Below are positions 8,380-17,054 of a DNA stretch of 64,000 bases, one piece after another. Numbering within the stretch: the first letter of the stretch is position 1; the number at the start of each line of letters is the position of its first letter. The notes under the pieces were generated by a model. The model was given only the letters and a program-made list of their open reading frames with translations. It made no database searches and was not told the DNA's origin. The position numbers and the translations under genes were made by a program. This DNA is from JACCWP01 sp963785115. Its GTDB lineage: Bacteria; Actinomycetota; Actinomycetes; Propionibacteriales; Nocardioidaceae. The DNA is taken from contig CAWATY010000009.1 of the NCBI GenBank assembly GCA_963785115.1, positions 620,001 through 684,000 on the forward strand, in the 5' to 3' direction.

Positions 8380-9333
8380 TCAGCCGGAGCGGAGGGGGGC
8401 CAGCGCGGCGGTGACACGATCGGCGGCGCCGCCGAGCCCCCACTTTTCGGCGAACTCGGCGAACCGCTGCTCGTCGGCGTCGTCCCAGGCACCGATCTGG
8501 CCGTCGACCGGTACCGTCGGATCGCCCAGCACCAGGTCGCGGACGACCCGGACGACCCGCGGGGCGACGGTGAGGTAGTCGCCGGCGTCGGACAGCCGCT
8601 GCGCCTGCTTGGCCGCGGGCGGCTCACCGCGGGCGGCGGCGCGCAGGATGCCGCCGAGGTCGCCGTGCGCCTGCAGCAGCCGGGCGGCGGTCTTGTCGCC
8701 GATGCCGGAGACCCCCGGCAGCCCGTCCGACGGGTCGCCGCGCATCACCGCGAAGTCGGCGTACTGCTGTGGCTCGATGCCGTACTTGTCCCGGATCCAG
8801 GCCGCGTCGACCACGTCGTGCCTGCCCACGCCGCGAGCGGTGTACAGCACCCGCACCGGCCGCTCGTCGTCGACCAGCTGGAACAGGTCGCGGTCACCGG
8901 TGACGACGTCGACCGGCCCGTCCCACACCGTGGCGAGCGTGCCGATCACGTCGTCGGCCTCGTGCTCGGCCGCCCCGATGACGGGCACGCCCAGCAGGTC
9001 CAGCGCCTCGACGATCACCGGGATCTGCGTCTCCAGCGGGTCTGGCGTCTCCTCGACGTCGGGCTCACCGGCGTGCTCCTCGACCACCCGGTGGGCCTTG
9101 TACGACGGCAGCAGGTCGACCCGCCAGGCCGGTCGCCAGTCGTCGTCCCAGCAGCAGACGATCCGCCCCGGCTCCCGGTCGGTGGCCAGCCGGGCGATGA
9201 AGTCCAGCAGCCCGCGCACGGCGTTGACCGGTGTGCCGTCGGGAGCCTTGATGCTGTCGGGCACCCCGAAGAAGGCGCGGAAGTACAGCGAGGCAGTGTC
9301 CAGCAGCATCATCCGGGGGCTCACGGGCGCCAT
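8380..9333 (-). CDS. 5'-3' exonuclease, PolA N-terminal type
   Basis: 317 aa. It has the 53EXO fold without a polymerase domain: 'MLLDTASLYFRAFFGVP' at the N terminus, acidic metal-site segments 'CCWDDDWRPAWR' and 'DVVTGDRDLFQLVDD', and the helix-hairpin-helix '2H2H' region 'GLPGVSGIGDKTAARLL'. Role: 5'-flap/5'-3' exonuclease in replication or repair, probably Okazaki fragment processing. The ATG at 9333 is chosen because the longer frame (to 9399) would cover the divergent M24 peptidase start and lacks family similarity. An internal ATG at 9312 is also possible. Confidence 0.92.
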   Translation of the reverse strand: MAPVSPRMMLLDTASLYFRAFFGVPDSIKAPDGTPVNAVRGLLDFIARLATDREPGRIVCCWDDDWRPAWRVDLLPSYKAHRVVEEHAGEPDVEETPDPLETQIPVIVEALDLLGVPVIGAAEHEADDVIGTLATVWDGPVDVVTGDRDLFQLVDDERPVRVLYTARGVGRHDVVDAAWIRDKYGIEPQQYADFAVMRGDPSDGLPGVSGIGDKTAARLLQAHGDLGGILRAAARGEPPAAKQAQRLSDAGDYLTVAPRVVRVVRDLVLGDPTVPVDGQIGAWDDADEQRFAEFAEKWGLGGAADRVTAALAPLRSG

Positions 9334-9342
9334 CCTCGCCGC

Positions 9343-9348
9343 TAGCCT
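9343..9348 (+). promoter_or_regulatory. -10 element, leaderless M24 peptidase
   Basis: TAGCCT ends 6 bases before the GTG at 9355, in the 21-bp gap between two divergent genes. Confidence 0.6.
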
Positions 9349-9354
9349 GACCGG

Positions 9355-10488
9355 GTGACCACCCACCCACCCACGATCGACCTCGCCGGCCGGCTCCACC
9401 GCGCCCAGGACGAGGCCAGGGCGCGTGGTGTCGACGCCGTCCTGGTGTCTCCGGGAGCGGACCTGCGCTACCTCACCGGCTACGACGCGAAACCGCTGGA
9501 GCGGCTCACCTGCCTGGTGCTGCCGGCCGACGGCGACCCCGTGCTCGTGGTCCCGGCCCTGGAGCGGCCGGCGGCCCTGGCGTCACCGGTAGGGGCCACC
9601 GGCATCGACGTGCGGCCCTGGCAGGAGACCGACGACCCGTACGCACTGGTGGCCTCCCTGCTGCCCGCAGCGGCGCCGCAGGGCGTTCTCGCCCTGGACA
9701 ACCACATGTGGGCCGAGAAGGTGCTGGCGCTGCGCGCCGCGCTGCCCGAGGCCCAGCAGGTGCTGGCGACGCCGGTCATCGGGGCGCTCCGGCTGCGCAA
9801 GACCGCCGACGAGGTCGACGCGCTGCGCACCGCGGGCCAGGCGATCGACCGGGTGCACGACCGGATGGGGGAGTGGCTGCGCCCCGGCCGCACCGAGCGG
9901 GAGGTCGGCCGCGACATCGCCGACGCCATCGTGGCCGAGGGCCACGTGACGGCCGACTTCGTCATCGTTGGCTCGGGCCCCAACGGTGCGTCGCCGCACC
10001 ACGACCTGTCCGACCGGGTGATCGAGCGGGGCGACCCGGTCGTCGTCGACATCGGTGGCAGCATCGAGACCGGTTACTGCTCCGACTCGACCCGCACGTA
10101 CGTCGCCGACGGTGAGCCACCGCAGGACTTCGTGGCCTACTACGCGGTGCTGCAGCGTGCCCAGGCCGAGCAGTGCGACGCGGCGCGCCCGGGGGTCACC
10201 GCGGCGGCGCTCGACGCGGTGGGCCGGGACGTGATCGCGGCGGCGGGCTACGGCGAGGCCTTCGTGCACCGCACCGGCCACGGCATCGGCATGGAGACCC
10301 ACGAGGAGCCCTACATCGTGGCCGGCAACGACCAGGTCCTCGAGGCCGGGATGGCGTTCTCGATCGAGCCGGGGATCTACCTGGCCGGCCGGCACGGCGC
10401 CCGGATCGAGGACATCGTGGTCTGCACCGACGACGGCGCCGAGCGGATGAACACCACCCCGCGCGACCTCGTCGTGCTGGCGGGCTGA
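9355..10488 (+). CDS. M24 family metallopeptidase (Xaa-Pro dipeptidase type)
   Basis: 377 aa. The N-terminal creatinase-like domain (about 1-130, 'DAVLVSPGADLRYLTGYD') precedes a pita-bread catalytic domain with all five metal ligands in order: two Asp in 'DIGGSIETGYCSDSTRTY', His in 'HRTGHGIGME', Glu in 'FSIEPGIYL' and Glu in 'ARIEDIVV'. Role: cytoplasmic hydrolysis of Xaa-Pro dipeptides or removal of N-terminal residues before proline, with two divalent metal ions. The lrp-like gene follows by 4 bases, so they are likely cotranscribed. Confidence 0.93.
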   Translation: MTTHPPTIDLAGRLHRAQDEARARGVDAVLVSPGADLRYLTGYDAKPLERLTCLVLPADGDPVLVVPALERPAALASPVGATGIDVRPWQETDDPYALVASLLPAAAPQGVLALDNHMWAEKVLALRAALPEAQQVLATPVIGALRLRKTADEVDALRTAGQAIDRVHDRMGEWLRPGRTEREVGRDIADAIVAEGHVTADFVIVGSGPNGASPHHDLSDRVIERGDPVVVDIGGSIETGYCSDSTRTYVADGEPPQDFVAYYAVLQRAQAEQCDAARPGVTAAALDAVGRDVIAAAGYGEAFVHRTGHGIGMETHEEPYIVAGNDQVLEAGMAFSIEPGIYLAGRHGARIEDIVVCTDDGAERMNTTPRDLVVLAG

Positions 10489-10492
10489 CGCG

Positions 10493-10954
10493 GTGGCGCT
10501 GGAGCCGCTGGACGCCACGATCGTCCGGCTGCTCGCCGAGGACGGCCGGCTGTCGTACACGGAGCTCGGTCGCCGGACGGGACTGTCGACCTCGGCCGCG
10601 CAACAGCGGGTACGCCGGCTCGAGCAGCGCGGCGTGATCCGCGGCTACTCCGCCCGCGTCGACGCCGACGCGGTCGGTCTCGGGCTGACCGCGTTCGTCT
10701 CGATCCGACCGATCGACCCCAGCCAGCCCGACGACTCACCCGAGCGGCTGGCCGGCCTGCCAGAGATCACGTCGTGCTACTCGGTCGCCGGCGACGAGAG
10801 CTACATCCTGCACGTGCAGGTGTCGAGCCCGCTGGAGCTGGAGGACCTGCTGGCCCGCATCCGCGCCGCTGCCAACGTCTCGACCCGCACCACCATGGTG
10901 CTGTCGATCCCGTACGAGAACCGGCCGCCCGACCTGCCCGCACCTCCGGCCTAG
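10493..10954 (+). CDS. Lrp/AsnC family transcriptional regulator
   Basis: 153 aa from a GTG. The N-terminal HTH ('LDATIVRLLAEDGRLSYTELGRRTGLSTSAAQQRVRRLEQRG' region, residues 4-47) is followed by the RAM ligand-binding domain ('ITSCYSVAGDESYILHVQV' near residues 90-108). Family role: feast/famine regulator that binds amino acids and forms octamers on DNA. It lies directly behind an M24 peptidase, so it may sense an amino acid released by peptide breakdown (inference). Its stop overlaps the convergent ABC transporter stop by 3 bases. Confidence 0.93.
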   Translation: MALEPLDATIVRLLAEDGRLSYTELGRRTGLSTSAAQQRVRRLEQRGVIRGYSARVDADAVGLGLTAFVSIRPIDPSQPDDSPERLAGLPEITSCYSVAGDESYILHVQVSSPLELEDLLARIRAAANVSTRTTMVLSIPYENRPPDLPAPPA

Positions 10955-12855
10955 CCGACCGGGTCGGCCACTCCCACGACCGTCGGCTGCTGGTCCTGCT
11001 GGTCGAACTGGGTGCGGTACAGCTCGGCGTAGCGGCCCTCCGCCGCCAGCAGCTCGGAGTGGGTGCCGCGCTCGACGACCTCCCCGGCCTCGATCACGAG
11101 GATCACGTCGGCCGCGCGCACGGTGGACAGCCGGTGCGCGATGACGATCGAGGTGCGCCCGCTGAGCGCCTCCGCCAGGGCGGCCTGGACCGCCTGCTCC
11201 GACGTCGAGTCGAGGTGGGCGGTGGCCTCGTCGAGGACGACCACCCGCGGGCGGGCAAGCAGCAGCCGGGCGATGGTCAGCCGCTGCCGCTCGCCGCCGG
11301 AGAGGCGGTAGCCACGCTCACCCACCACCGTCTCCAGCCCGTCGGGCAACGACTCCACCAGGTCGACCAACCGGGCCCGCTGCAGCACCTGCCACAGCTC
11401 GTCCTCGGTGGCTTCGGGCCGGGCCAGCAGCAGGTTGGCCCGGACGGACTCGTGGAAGAGGTGACCGTCCTGGGTGACCATGCCGAGCGTCTGGCGGATC
11501 GAGGCCATCGACAGGTCACGGACGTCGATGCCAGCCAGCCGGACCGCGCCGGCGTCGACGTCGTAGAGCCGGGGTGCCAGCGAGGCGATCGTGGACTTGC
11601 CCGCGCCGGACGACCCCACCAGGGCCACCAGCTGGCCCGGCTCGGCGGTGAACGAGATGCCGTGCAGCACCTCGACGCCGCCGCGGGTGTCCAGGGTGGC
11701 GACCTCCTCGAGGGACGCGAGGGAGACCTTGTCGGCCGACGGGTAGGCGAACCGCACGTCGTCGAACTGCACGGAGACCGGGCCGTCCGGCACCCGCCGG
11801 GCGTCGGGACGCTCGCGGATCAGCGGCTCCAGGTCGAGCACCTCGAAGACCCGCTCGAAGCTCACCAGCGCGCTCATCACCTCGACCCGGGCGCTGGCCA
11901 GCGCAGTCAACGGCGCGTACAGCCGGGTCAGCAGCAGGGCGAGGGCGACCACGGCGCCCGGCTCGAGCTGGCCGCGCAGGGCGTAGAAGCCGCCCAGGCC
12001 GTAGACCAGCGCCAACGCCAGCGCCGAGACCAGCGTGAGCGCGGTGACGAACACCCACTGCACCATCGCCGCCCGGATGCCGATGTCGCGGACCCGCCCG
12101 GCCCGCGCCGCGAACTCGGCCGACTCGTCGTCGGGGCGGCCGAACAGCTTGATCAGGGTGGCCCCCGGCGCGGAGAAGCGCTCGGTCATCTGGGTGCCCA
12201 TTGCCGCGTTGTGGTTCGCCGCCTCGCGCTGCAGGCGGGCAAGCCGGCTGCCCATCCGCCGGGCAGGGAGGACGAAGACGGGCAGCAGGGCAAGCGCGAG
12301 CAGGGTGATCTGCCAGGAGATGCTGACCATCACACCGAAGGTCAGCAGCAGGGTCACCAGGTTGCTCACCACGCCGGACAGCGTGTCGCTGAAGGCCCGC
12401 TGCGCCCCGATCACGTCGTTGTTGAGCCGGCTGACCAGGGCACCGGTACGGGTGCGGGTGAAGAAGGCGATCGGCATCCGTTGCACGTGGTCGAAGACCG
12501 CCGTGCGCAGGTCGAGGATCAGTCCCTCACCGATGCGGGCGGACAGCCATCGCGTCACCAGCCCGATCGCGGCCTCGACCACCGCAGCCGCCGCGATGAG
12601 CAGCGCCAGGGCGAGCACGACGCCCTCCGAGTCGCCCTCGACGATCGCGTCGACCACGAGTCCGGCGAGCACCGGGGTCGCCACGGTCACGATCGCCGTG
12701 GCGACGCTCAGGACCAAGAACATCGCGAGCTGCCGCCGGTGCGGCCGGGCAAAGCCTGCGATCCGCCGCAGCGTCTCCTTGGAGAACGGTCGCTTGTCGT
12801 CCTGCGCGTTCATCGCGTGGTGCAAGGACATCCACGCCGTGACCTCCATGCTCAT
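10951..12855 (-). CDS. ABC multidrug/lipid exporter, membrane-ATPase fusion
   Basis: 634 aa. An N-terminal six-helix exporter domain (about 45-330, 'MFLVLSVATAIVTVATPVLAGLVVD' onward) is joined to an ATPase domain with Walker A 'GSSGAGKST', signature 'LSGGERQRL', Walker B 'VVVLDEAT' and H-loop 'IAHRLST'. This is a half-transporter that works as a homodimer or with a second half; no partner gene lies nearby. The insert 'ASLEEVATLDTRGGVEVLHGIS' just ahead of Walker A is longer than usual. Substrate cannot be inferred. A second ATG occurs at residue 9 and another at 15, so the exact start is uncertain. Confidence 0.92.
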   Translation of the reverse strand: MSMEVTAWMSLHHAMNAQDDKRPFSKETLRRIAGFARPHRRQLAMFLVLSVATAIVTVATPVLAGLVVDAIVEGDSEGVVLALALLIAAAAVVEAAIGLVTRWLSARIGEGLILDLRTAVFDHVQRMPIAFFTRTRTGALVSRLNNDVIGAQRAFSDTLSGVVSNLVTLLLTFGVMVSISWQITLLALALLPVFVLPARRMGSRLARLQREAANHNAAMGTQMTERFSAPGATLIKLFGRPDDESAEFAARAGRVRDIGIRAAMVQWVFVTALTLVSALALALVYGLGGFYALRGQLEPGAVVALALLLTRLYAPLTALASARVEVMSALVSFERVFEVLDLEPLIRERPDARRVPDGPVSVQFDDVRFAYPSADKVSLASLEEVATLDTRGGVEVLHGISFTAEPGQLVALVGSSGAGKSTIASLAPRLYDVDAGAVRLAGIDVRDLSMASIRQTLGMVTQDGHLFHESVRANLLLARPEATEDELWQVLQRARLVDLVESLPDGLETVVGERGYRLSGGERQRLTIARLLLARPRVVVLDEATAHLDSTSEQAVQAALAEALSGRTSIVIAHRLSTVRAADVILVIEAGEVVERGTHSELLAAEGRYAELYRTQFDQQDQQPTVVGVADPVG

Positions 12856-12898
12856 GGAGGTGACGGTACGACCTCACGCGGACATGAGGTCCAGGGCT

Positions 12899-14347
12899 TT
12901 ACGCGCCTGCCTGCACCGCCGCCGCCTCGCGGCTGGCCCGGGCCGCCTCCTCGGCGGCCGCATGCACGGCCTCCGCGTCGACGTCGGCCTGCTCACGCCA
13001 CCACAGCTGGCCCTCGGGGGGCAGCGTGTGGATCGGGTCGTAGTAGGCGTAGGTGCGGTCGAGCGCGATCGGGTCGTCGTGCTCGATCGAGGTGCGGTAG
13101 TTCTTGGTCCAGTAGGAGATGCCGCGCTCGCGGTCGTACTCGCTGAGCTGGTGCACCCAGCGCTTGCCCACGAAGGGCACGTCGCACACGATCCGCGGGG
13201 TCGCGAAGCCGGGCAGGTAGCCCATGATCGCGTGCTGCAGCCGCTGGGCCTTGTCGACCGAGACCCGCCAGTGCTCGCTGAACGGGATCATGTCGCACAT
13301 GTAGAAGTAGTAGGGCAGGATCCCCGCCCCGTCGGACAGCGCGAAGCAGAGGTCGAGCAGCGCGTGCGGGTCGGCGTTGACGCCCTCCATCAGCACGCCC
13401 TGGTTGCGCACGTCGCGGATGCCGGTGTCGAGCATCGCGCGGGTCGCCTTGGCGACCAGGGGGGTGACCGAGTTGGCGTGGTTGACGTGGGTGTGGATCG
13501 CGATCTGCACGCCGCGGGCGCGGGCGACCGTCGCGAGCCGCTCCATGCCGGCGCGCACGTCGTCCTGCAGCCAGTGCTGCGGCAGACCCATCAGCGCCTT
13601 GGTCGCCAACCGGATGTCGCGGATGTTCTCGATCTCGAGCAGCCGGGCCACGAACGCCTCGAGGTTCTTGAACGGCATGTTCGCGACGTCGCCGCCCGAG
13701 ACCACCACGTCGCGCACGCTGGGCGTGCGGCGCAGGTAGTCGATCATCTGGTCGTAGCGGTCGACCGGCTTGAGGTCGAACTTGAGCTTGTCGATGACCG
13801 GCGTCGAGTTGCCGACGAGATCCATCCGGGTGCAGTGCCCGCAGTACTGGGGGCAGGTGGACAGCAGCTCGGCGAGCACCTTGGTGGGGTAGCGGTGGGT
13901 GAGGCCCTCGGCCACCCACATGTCGTGCTCGTGCAGAGAGTCGCGGGTGGCGTACGGGTGGCTGGACCAGTCGGTGCGGCGGTCGGAGAAGACCGGCAGC
14001 ATGTAGCGGCGGACCGGGTCGGTGTACAGCGCCTCGGTGTAGCCGGCGTCGCGCGGTGCCAGGTGCGGCACCATCGTGTTGAGCATCTGCGGCGGGAGCA
14101 GCATCGACATCGTGGCCCGCTCGGCCTGGTCACGCTCGAGGTCGGCGTAGAACCGCTCGTCGACCCCCTCGCCGAGCACGTCGCGCAGCTGCTTGATGTT
14201 CTTCACGCAGTGCGCCCGCTGCCACTGCGCCGTCTCCCACTGCTCGGTGGTGACGTCTGCCCAGCCGGGGTAGCGGGTCCAGTCCGGCTCCACCAGCTCG
14301 CGGCCCTGGTACGCGTACGGCTGCTGCTCGAACTGCACAGTGGTCAT
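12899..14347 (-). CDS. kamA: KamA family radical SAM L-lysine 2,3-aminomutase
   Basis: 482 aa from the ATG at 14347, which has a TACGCT -10 ending 6 bases upstream; the longer frame to 14410 crosses the promoter. The radical SAM cluster motif is 'CPQYCGHC' (CxxxCxxC). A 'VVVSGGDVANMPFKNLE' strand resembles the SAM-binding GGEP-like region, and the Lys in 'VPFVGKRW' aligns by position with the PLP lysine of characterised enzymes. Role: PLP-, SAM- and 4Fe-4S-dependent conversion of L-lysine to beta-lysine, first step of the 3,5-diaminohexanoate pathway. Both the motif around the cluster and the PLP-lysine segment differ from clostridial KamA, so this is a divergent subfamily. The divergent kdd-kamDE-kal operon supports lysine as substrate. 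The Ala/Glu-rich C-terminal tail is probably disordered. Confidence 0.88.
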   Translation of the reverse strand: MTTVQFEQQPYAYQGRELVEPDWTRYPGWADVTTEQWETAQWQRAHCVKNIKQLRDVLGEGVDERFYADLERDQAERATMSMLLPPQMLNTMVPHLAPRDAGYTEALYTDPVRRYMLPVFSDRRTDWSSHPYATRDSLHEHDMWVAEGLTHRYPTKVLAELLSTCPQYCGHCTRMDLVGNSTPVIDKLKFDLKPVDRYDQMIDYLRRTPSVRDVVVSGGDVANMPFKNLEAFVARLLEIENIRDIRLATKALMGLPQHWLQDDVRAGMERLATVARARGVQIAIHTHVNHANSVTPLVAKATRAMLDTGIRDVRNQGVLMEGVNADPHALLDLCFALSDGAGILPYYFYMCDMIPFSEHWRVSVDKAQRLQHAIMGYLPGFATPRIVCDVPFVGKRWVHQLSEYDRERGISYWTKNYRTSIEHDDPIALDRTYAYYDPIHTLPPEGQLWWREQADVDAEAVHAAAEEAARASREAAAVQAGA

Positions 14348-14353
14348 CAGGCC

Positions 14354-14359
14354 AGCGTA
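14354..14359 (-). promoter_or_regulatory. -10 element, leaderless kamA
   Basis: On the minus strand TACGCT ends 6 bases before the kamA ATG. Confidence 0.55.
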
Positions 14360-14412
14360 CGCAAAGACTTGCGGCCCGGTCCACTCGTACACGCAACTCT
14401 TACGGCACAATG

Positions 14413-14427
14413 CTCTCTGTGAGAGAG
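14413..14427. promoter_or_regulatory. Inverted repeat at the kdd 5' end (possible operator)
   Basis: CTCTCT-GTG-AGAGAG, a perfect 6-bp inverted repeat with a 3-bp spacer in the kamA/kdd divergent region. Its right arm also forms the purine-rich stretch (AGAGAGGA) that could act as ribosome site for the GTG at 14440, so protein or RNA folding at the repeat could block translation. Operator function is inference. Confidence 0.4.
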
Positions 14428-14439
14428 GATGTCCAGACT

Positions 14440-15483
14440 GTGTCGATCGGCGACCCCACCGGACTGCACCGCGTCCTGGCCCCCGCGGGAGTGCTGCCGC
14501 AGGCCGCCGAGCGGCTGGACACCCGCCGCGAGCTGTGGCCCGACGAGGTGCGGGTGCGGGTGCGGCGGCTCAACCTCGACGCCGCTTCCTACCGCCAGCT
14601 CGAACAGGCCCACGGCGGCGACGGGGCGGCGGTACGCGCCGCGGTGCTCGACATCGTGGCCACCCGGGGCAAGATGCAGAACCCGGTCACCGGGTCGGGC
14701 GGGATGCTGGTCGGCACCGTCGAGGAGGTCGGTCCCGACTCGCCTCTGGGCCTCGCCGTCGGCGACCGGGTCGCGACGCTGGTGTCGCTGTCCCTCACGC
14801 CGCTGGTGATCGAGGACGCGCTGGCGCACTGGGACGGCGCCGGCGAGCAGGTGCCCTGCGACGGCTACGCGATCCTGTTCGGCCGCAGCATCGCCGTCCG
14901 GCTGCCCGACGACCTCCCGCCCGAGCTGTCTTTGGCGGTGATGGACGTCTGCGGCGCCGGGGCCCTCACCGCCCGAGTGGTGCGCGGGCACGTCGAGCGC
15001 GGCGCTGCGCCGACCGTCTGCGTGATCGGCGCGGCCGGCAAGAGCGGGTCGCTCGCGTGCGCTGCGGCCCGCGACGCCGGGGCGGCCCGGGTGATCGGCG
15101 TGGTCCCCGTGCCGCGCGAGGCCGCTGCGCTGGACGCGGCCGGGCTCGCCGACGCGATCGTGGTGGCCGACGCGCGCGACCCCGTCGAGGTGTCCCGGGC
15201 GGTCGGGTCGGCCGGCGGTCCCGCCGACGTCACGGTGGTCTGCGTCGACGTCCCGGGCTGCGAGCACGGCGCGATCCTGTCCACCGCCCAGGGCGGCACG
15301 ATCGTGTTCTTCTCAATGGCGACGTCGTTCGCCGCCGCCGCCCTCGGCGCCGAGGGGCTGGCCGCCGACGTGACCATGCTGGTGGGCAATGGCTACCTGC
15401 CCGGTCACGCCGACTACGCCCTCGACCTGCTCCGCTCGACCGAGGGCGTCGACCGGCTGTTCCGTGCGAGGCTGACCGGATGA
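14440..15483 (+). CDS. kdd: L-erythro-3,5-diaminohexanoate dehydrogenase
   Basis: 347 aa from the GTG at 14440, preceded by an AGAGAGGA ribosome site; an in-frame ATG at 14410 has no such site. The opening 'GLHRVLAPAGVLPQAAERL', the block 'RGKMQNPVTGSGGML', the Rossmann region 'CVIGAAGKSGSLACAAARD' and 'FFSMATSFAAAALGAEG' with 'VTMLVGNGY' match Kdd of lysine fermenters throughout. Role: NAD-dependent oxidative deamination of 3,5-diaminohexanoate to 5-amino-3-oxohexanoate. First gene of the kdd-kamD-kamE-kal operon; its stop overlaps the kamD ATG by four bases. Confidence 0.9.
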   Translation: MSIGDPTGLHRVLAPAGVLPQAAERLDTRRELWPDEVRVRVRRLNLDAASYRQLEQAHGGDGAAVRAAVLDIVATRGKMQNPVTGSGGMLVGTVEEVGPDSPLGLAVGDRVATLVSLSLTPLVIEDALAHWDGAGEQVPCDGYAILFGRSIAVRLPDDLPPELSLAVMDVCGAGALTARVVRGHVERGAAPTVCVIGAAGKSGSLACAAARDAGAARVIGVVPVPREAAALDAAGLADAIVVADARDPVEVSRAVGSAGGPADVTVVCVDVPGCEHGAILSTAQGGTIVFFSMATSFAAAALGAEGLAADVTMLVGNGYLPGHADYALDLLRSTEGVDRLFRARLTG

Positions 15484-17054
15484 CCCGGCGCGCACCGCTG
15501 CTCGACCTCGACCCCGCCGCGGTCCGGCAGGCCCGGGCGCTGGCCCGCAAGGTCGGCCGCCCGATCGTCACGATGGCCAAGCGGCACACCACGGTCTCGG
15601 TCGAGCGGGCGACGCTGCGGATGGCCGGCCTGTCCGGCGCCGACCCCGACGGCACACCCTGGGTCAACCGGCTGCTCGACACCGTCCGCGCTGACGTCGG
15701 GCTCGAGCACGGCGTCTCGCTGCCGGTCTGGGACGCGCTGGTCCGCGGCGAGGCAGGCGACCTGACCGAGCTGGCGCAGAAAGCGGCGGTGGGCTCGGTA
15801 CGGTTCCGGCTGCCCGCGGGCCGCGACTCCACCCGCGCAACCTCGACGGCGCGCAAGGCGGTCGGTGCCGGCATCCGGCGCATCGACGCCCGGCGGCGCG
15901 AGCGCGAGCGGCTGGTCAAGCGCTGGGGCGACCCTGAGCAGAGCCCGTGGATCTACCTGATCGTGGCCACCGGCGACATCTACGAGGACATGCCACAGGC
16001 CCAGCAAGCCGCCCGCGAGGGCGCTGACGTCATCGCGGTGATCCGTTCCACCGGCCAGTCGCTGCTGGACTTCGTGCCCGAGGGCGCCACCCGGGAGGGG
16101 TACGCGGGCACGTACGCCACCCAGGAGAACTTCCGGCTGATGCGGGCCGCGCTCGACGAGTCCAGCAAGGAGCTCGGTCGCTACGTGCGGCTCACCAACT
16201 ACGCGTCCGGGCTGTGCATGCCCGAGATCGCGACGCTGGCCGGTCTCGAGCGTCTCGACATGATGCTCAACGACTCGATGTACGGGATCCTCTTCCGCGA
16301 CATCAACCCGGTGCGCACGTTCGTCGACCAGCGCTTCAGCCGCCAGGTGCACGCCCGCGCGGGCATCATCATCAACACCGGCGAGGACAACTACCTCACG
16401 ACCGCCGACGCGGTCGAGGCGGCGCACACGGTCACCGTCAGCCAGCTGCTGAACGAGTACTTCGCCAAGGAGGCCGGGCTCGCCGACTGGCAGCTCGGCC
16501 TCGGGCACGCCTTCGAGATCGACCCCGACGTGCCCGAGAGCTTCCGGCTCGAGCTCGCCCACGCGATGCTGGCCCGCCAGCTGTTCCCGAAGGCGCCGCT
16601 GAAGTGGATGCCGCCGACACGCCACATGACCGGAGACGTGTTCCGGGGCTATCTGCTGGACGGCTTCTTCAACCTCGCGGGGATGCTCACCGGGCAGAGC
16701 ATCCTGCTGGTGGGGATGATGACTGAGGCGGTCGTGACCCCGTGGCTGTCCGACCGCGACCTGGCGCTGCAGAACGTGCGCTACGTCCGCAACGCCGTCG
16801 GCAACCTCGCCGAGGACTTCCGCCCCGCACCCGACGGCCTGATCGCCCGGCGCGCCCGCGAGGTGCTCGCCGAGAGCATCGACCTGCTGGACCGGATCCT
16901 CGACCACGACCGCGGGCTGCTGGACGCGATCGCCGACGGCACGTTCGGCCTGATGAAGCGACCCGCCGACAAGGGCCGCGGCCTCGACGGGGTGGTGCCG
17001 ATGGCCGACGGCTACGTCAACCCGGCCCGCGACCTGCTGGAGGAGGGAGCATGA
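15480..17054 (+). CDS. kamD: Lysine 5,6-aminomutase alpha subunit
   Basis: 524 aa, ATG overlapping the kdd stop (ATGA). The central region ('YLIVATGDIYEDMPQAQQA', 'ADVIAVIRSTGQSLLDFVP', 'TNYASGLCMPEIATLAGLE', 'MLNDSMYGILFRDIN', 'IIINTGEDNY') is the TIM-barrel domain of the D-lysine/beta-lysine 5,6-aminomutase large subunit, which binds PLP and faces the cobalamin carried by KamE. Role: adenosylcobalamin- and PLP-dependent migration of the terminal amino group of beta-lysine, giving 3,5-diaminohexanoate. The last part 'GVVPMADGYVNPARDLLEEGA' is also typical. Length agrees with the family (about 515 aa). Confidence 0.93.
   Translation: MTRRAPLLDLDPAAVRQARALARKVGRPIVTMAKRHTTVSVERATLRMAGLSGADPDGTPWVNRLLDTVRADVGLEHGVSLPVWDALVRGEAGDLTELAQKAAVGSVRFRLPAGRDSTRATSTARKAVGAGIRRIDARRRERERLVKRWGDPEQSPWIYLIVATGDIYEDMPQAQQAAREGADVIAVIRSTGQSLLDFVPEGATREGYAGTYATQENFRLMRAALDESSKELGRYVRLTNYASGLCMPEIATLAGLERLDMMLNDSMYGILFRDINPVRTFVDQRFSRQVHARAGIIINTGEDNYLTTADAVEAAHTVTVSQLLNEYFAKEAGLADWQLGLGHAFEIDPDVPESFRLELAHAMLARQLFPKAPLKWMPPTRHMTGDVFRGYLLDGFFNLAGMLTGQSILLVGMMTEAVVTPWLSDRDLALQNVRYVRNAVGNLAEDFRPAPDGLIARRAREVLAESIDLLDRILDHDRGLLDAIADGTFGLMKRPADKGRGLDGVVPMADGYVNPARDLLEEGA

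Noticed and set aside
9334..9399. N-terminal extension of the 5'-3' exonuclease to 9399
   Set aside because: It overlaps the start and promoter of the divergent M24 peptidase gene and precedes the conserved first strand by too many residues.
14348..14410. N-terminal extension of kamA to 14410
   Set aside because: It would cover the kamA -10 box and the divergent kdd upstream region, and the extra residues do not resemble the family.
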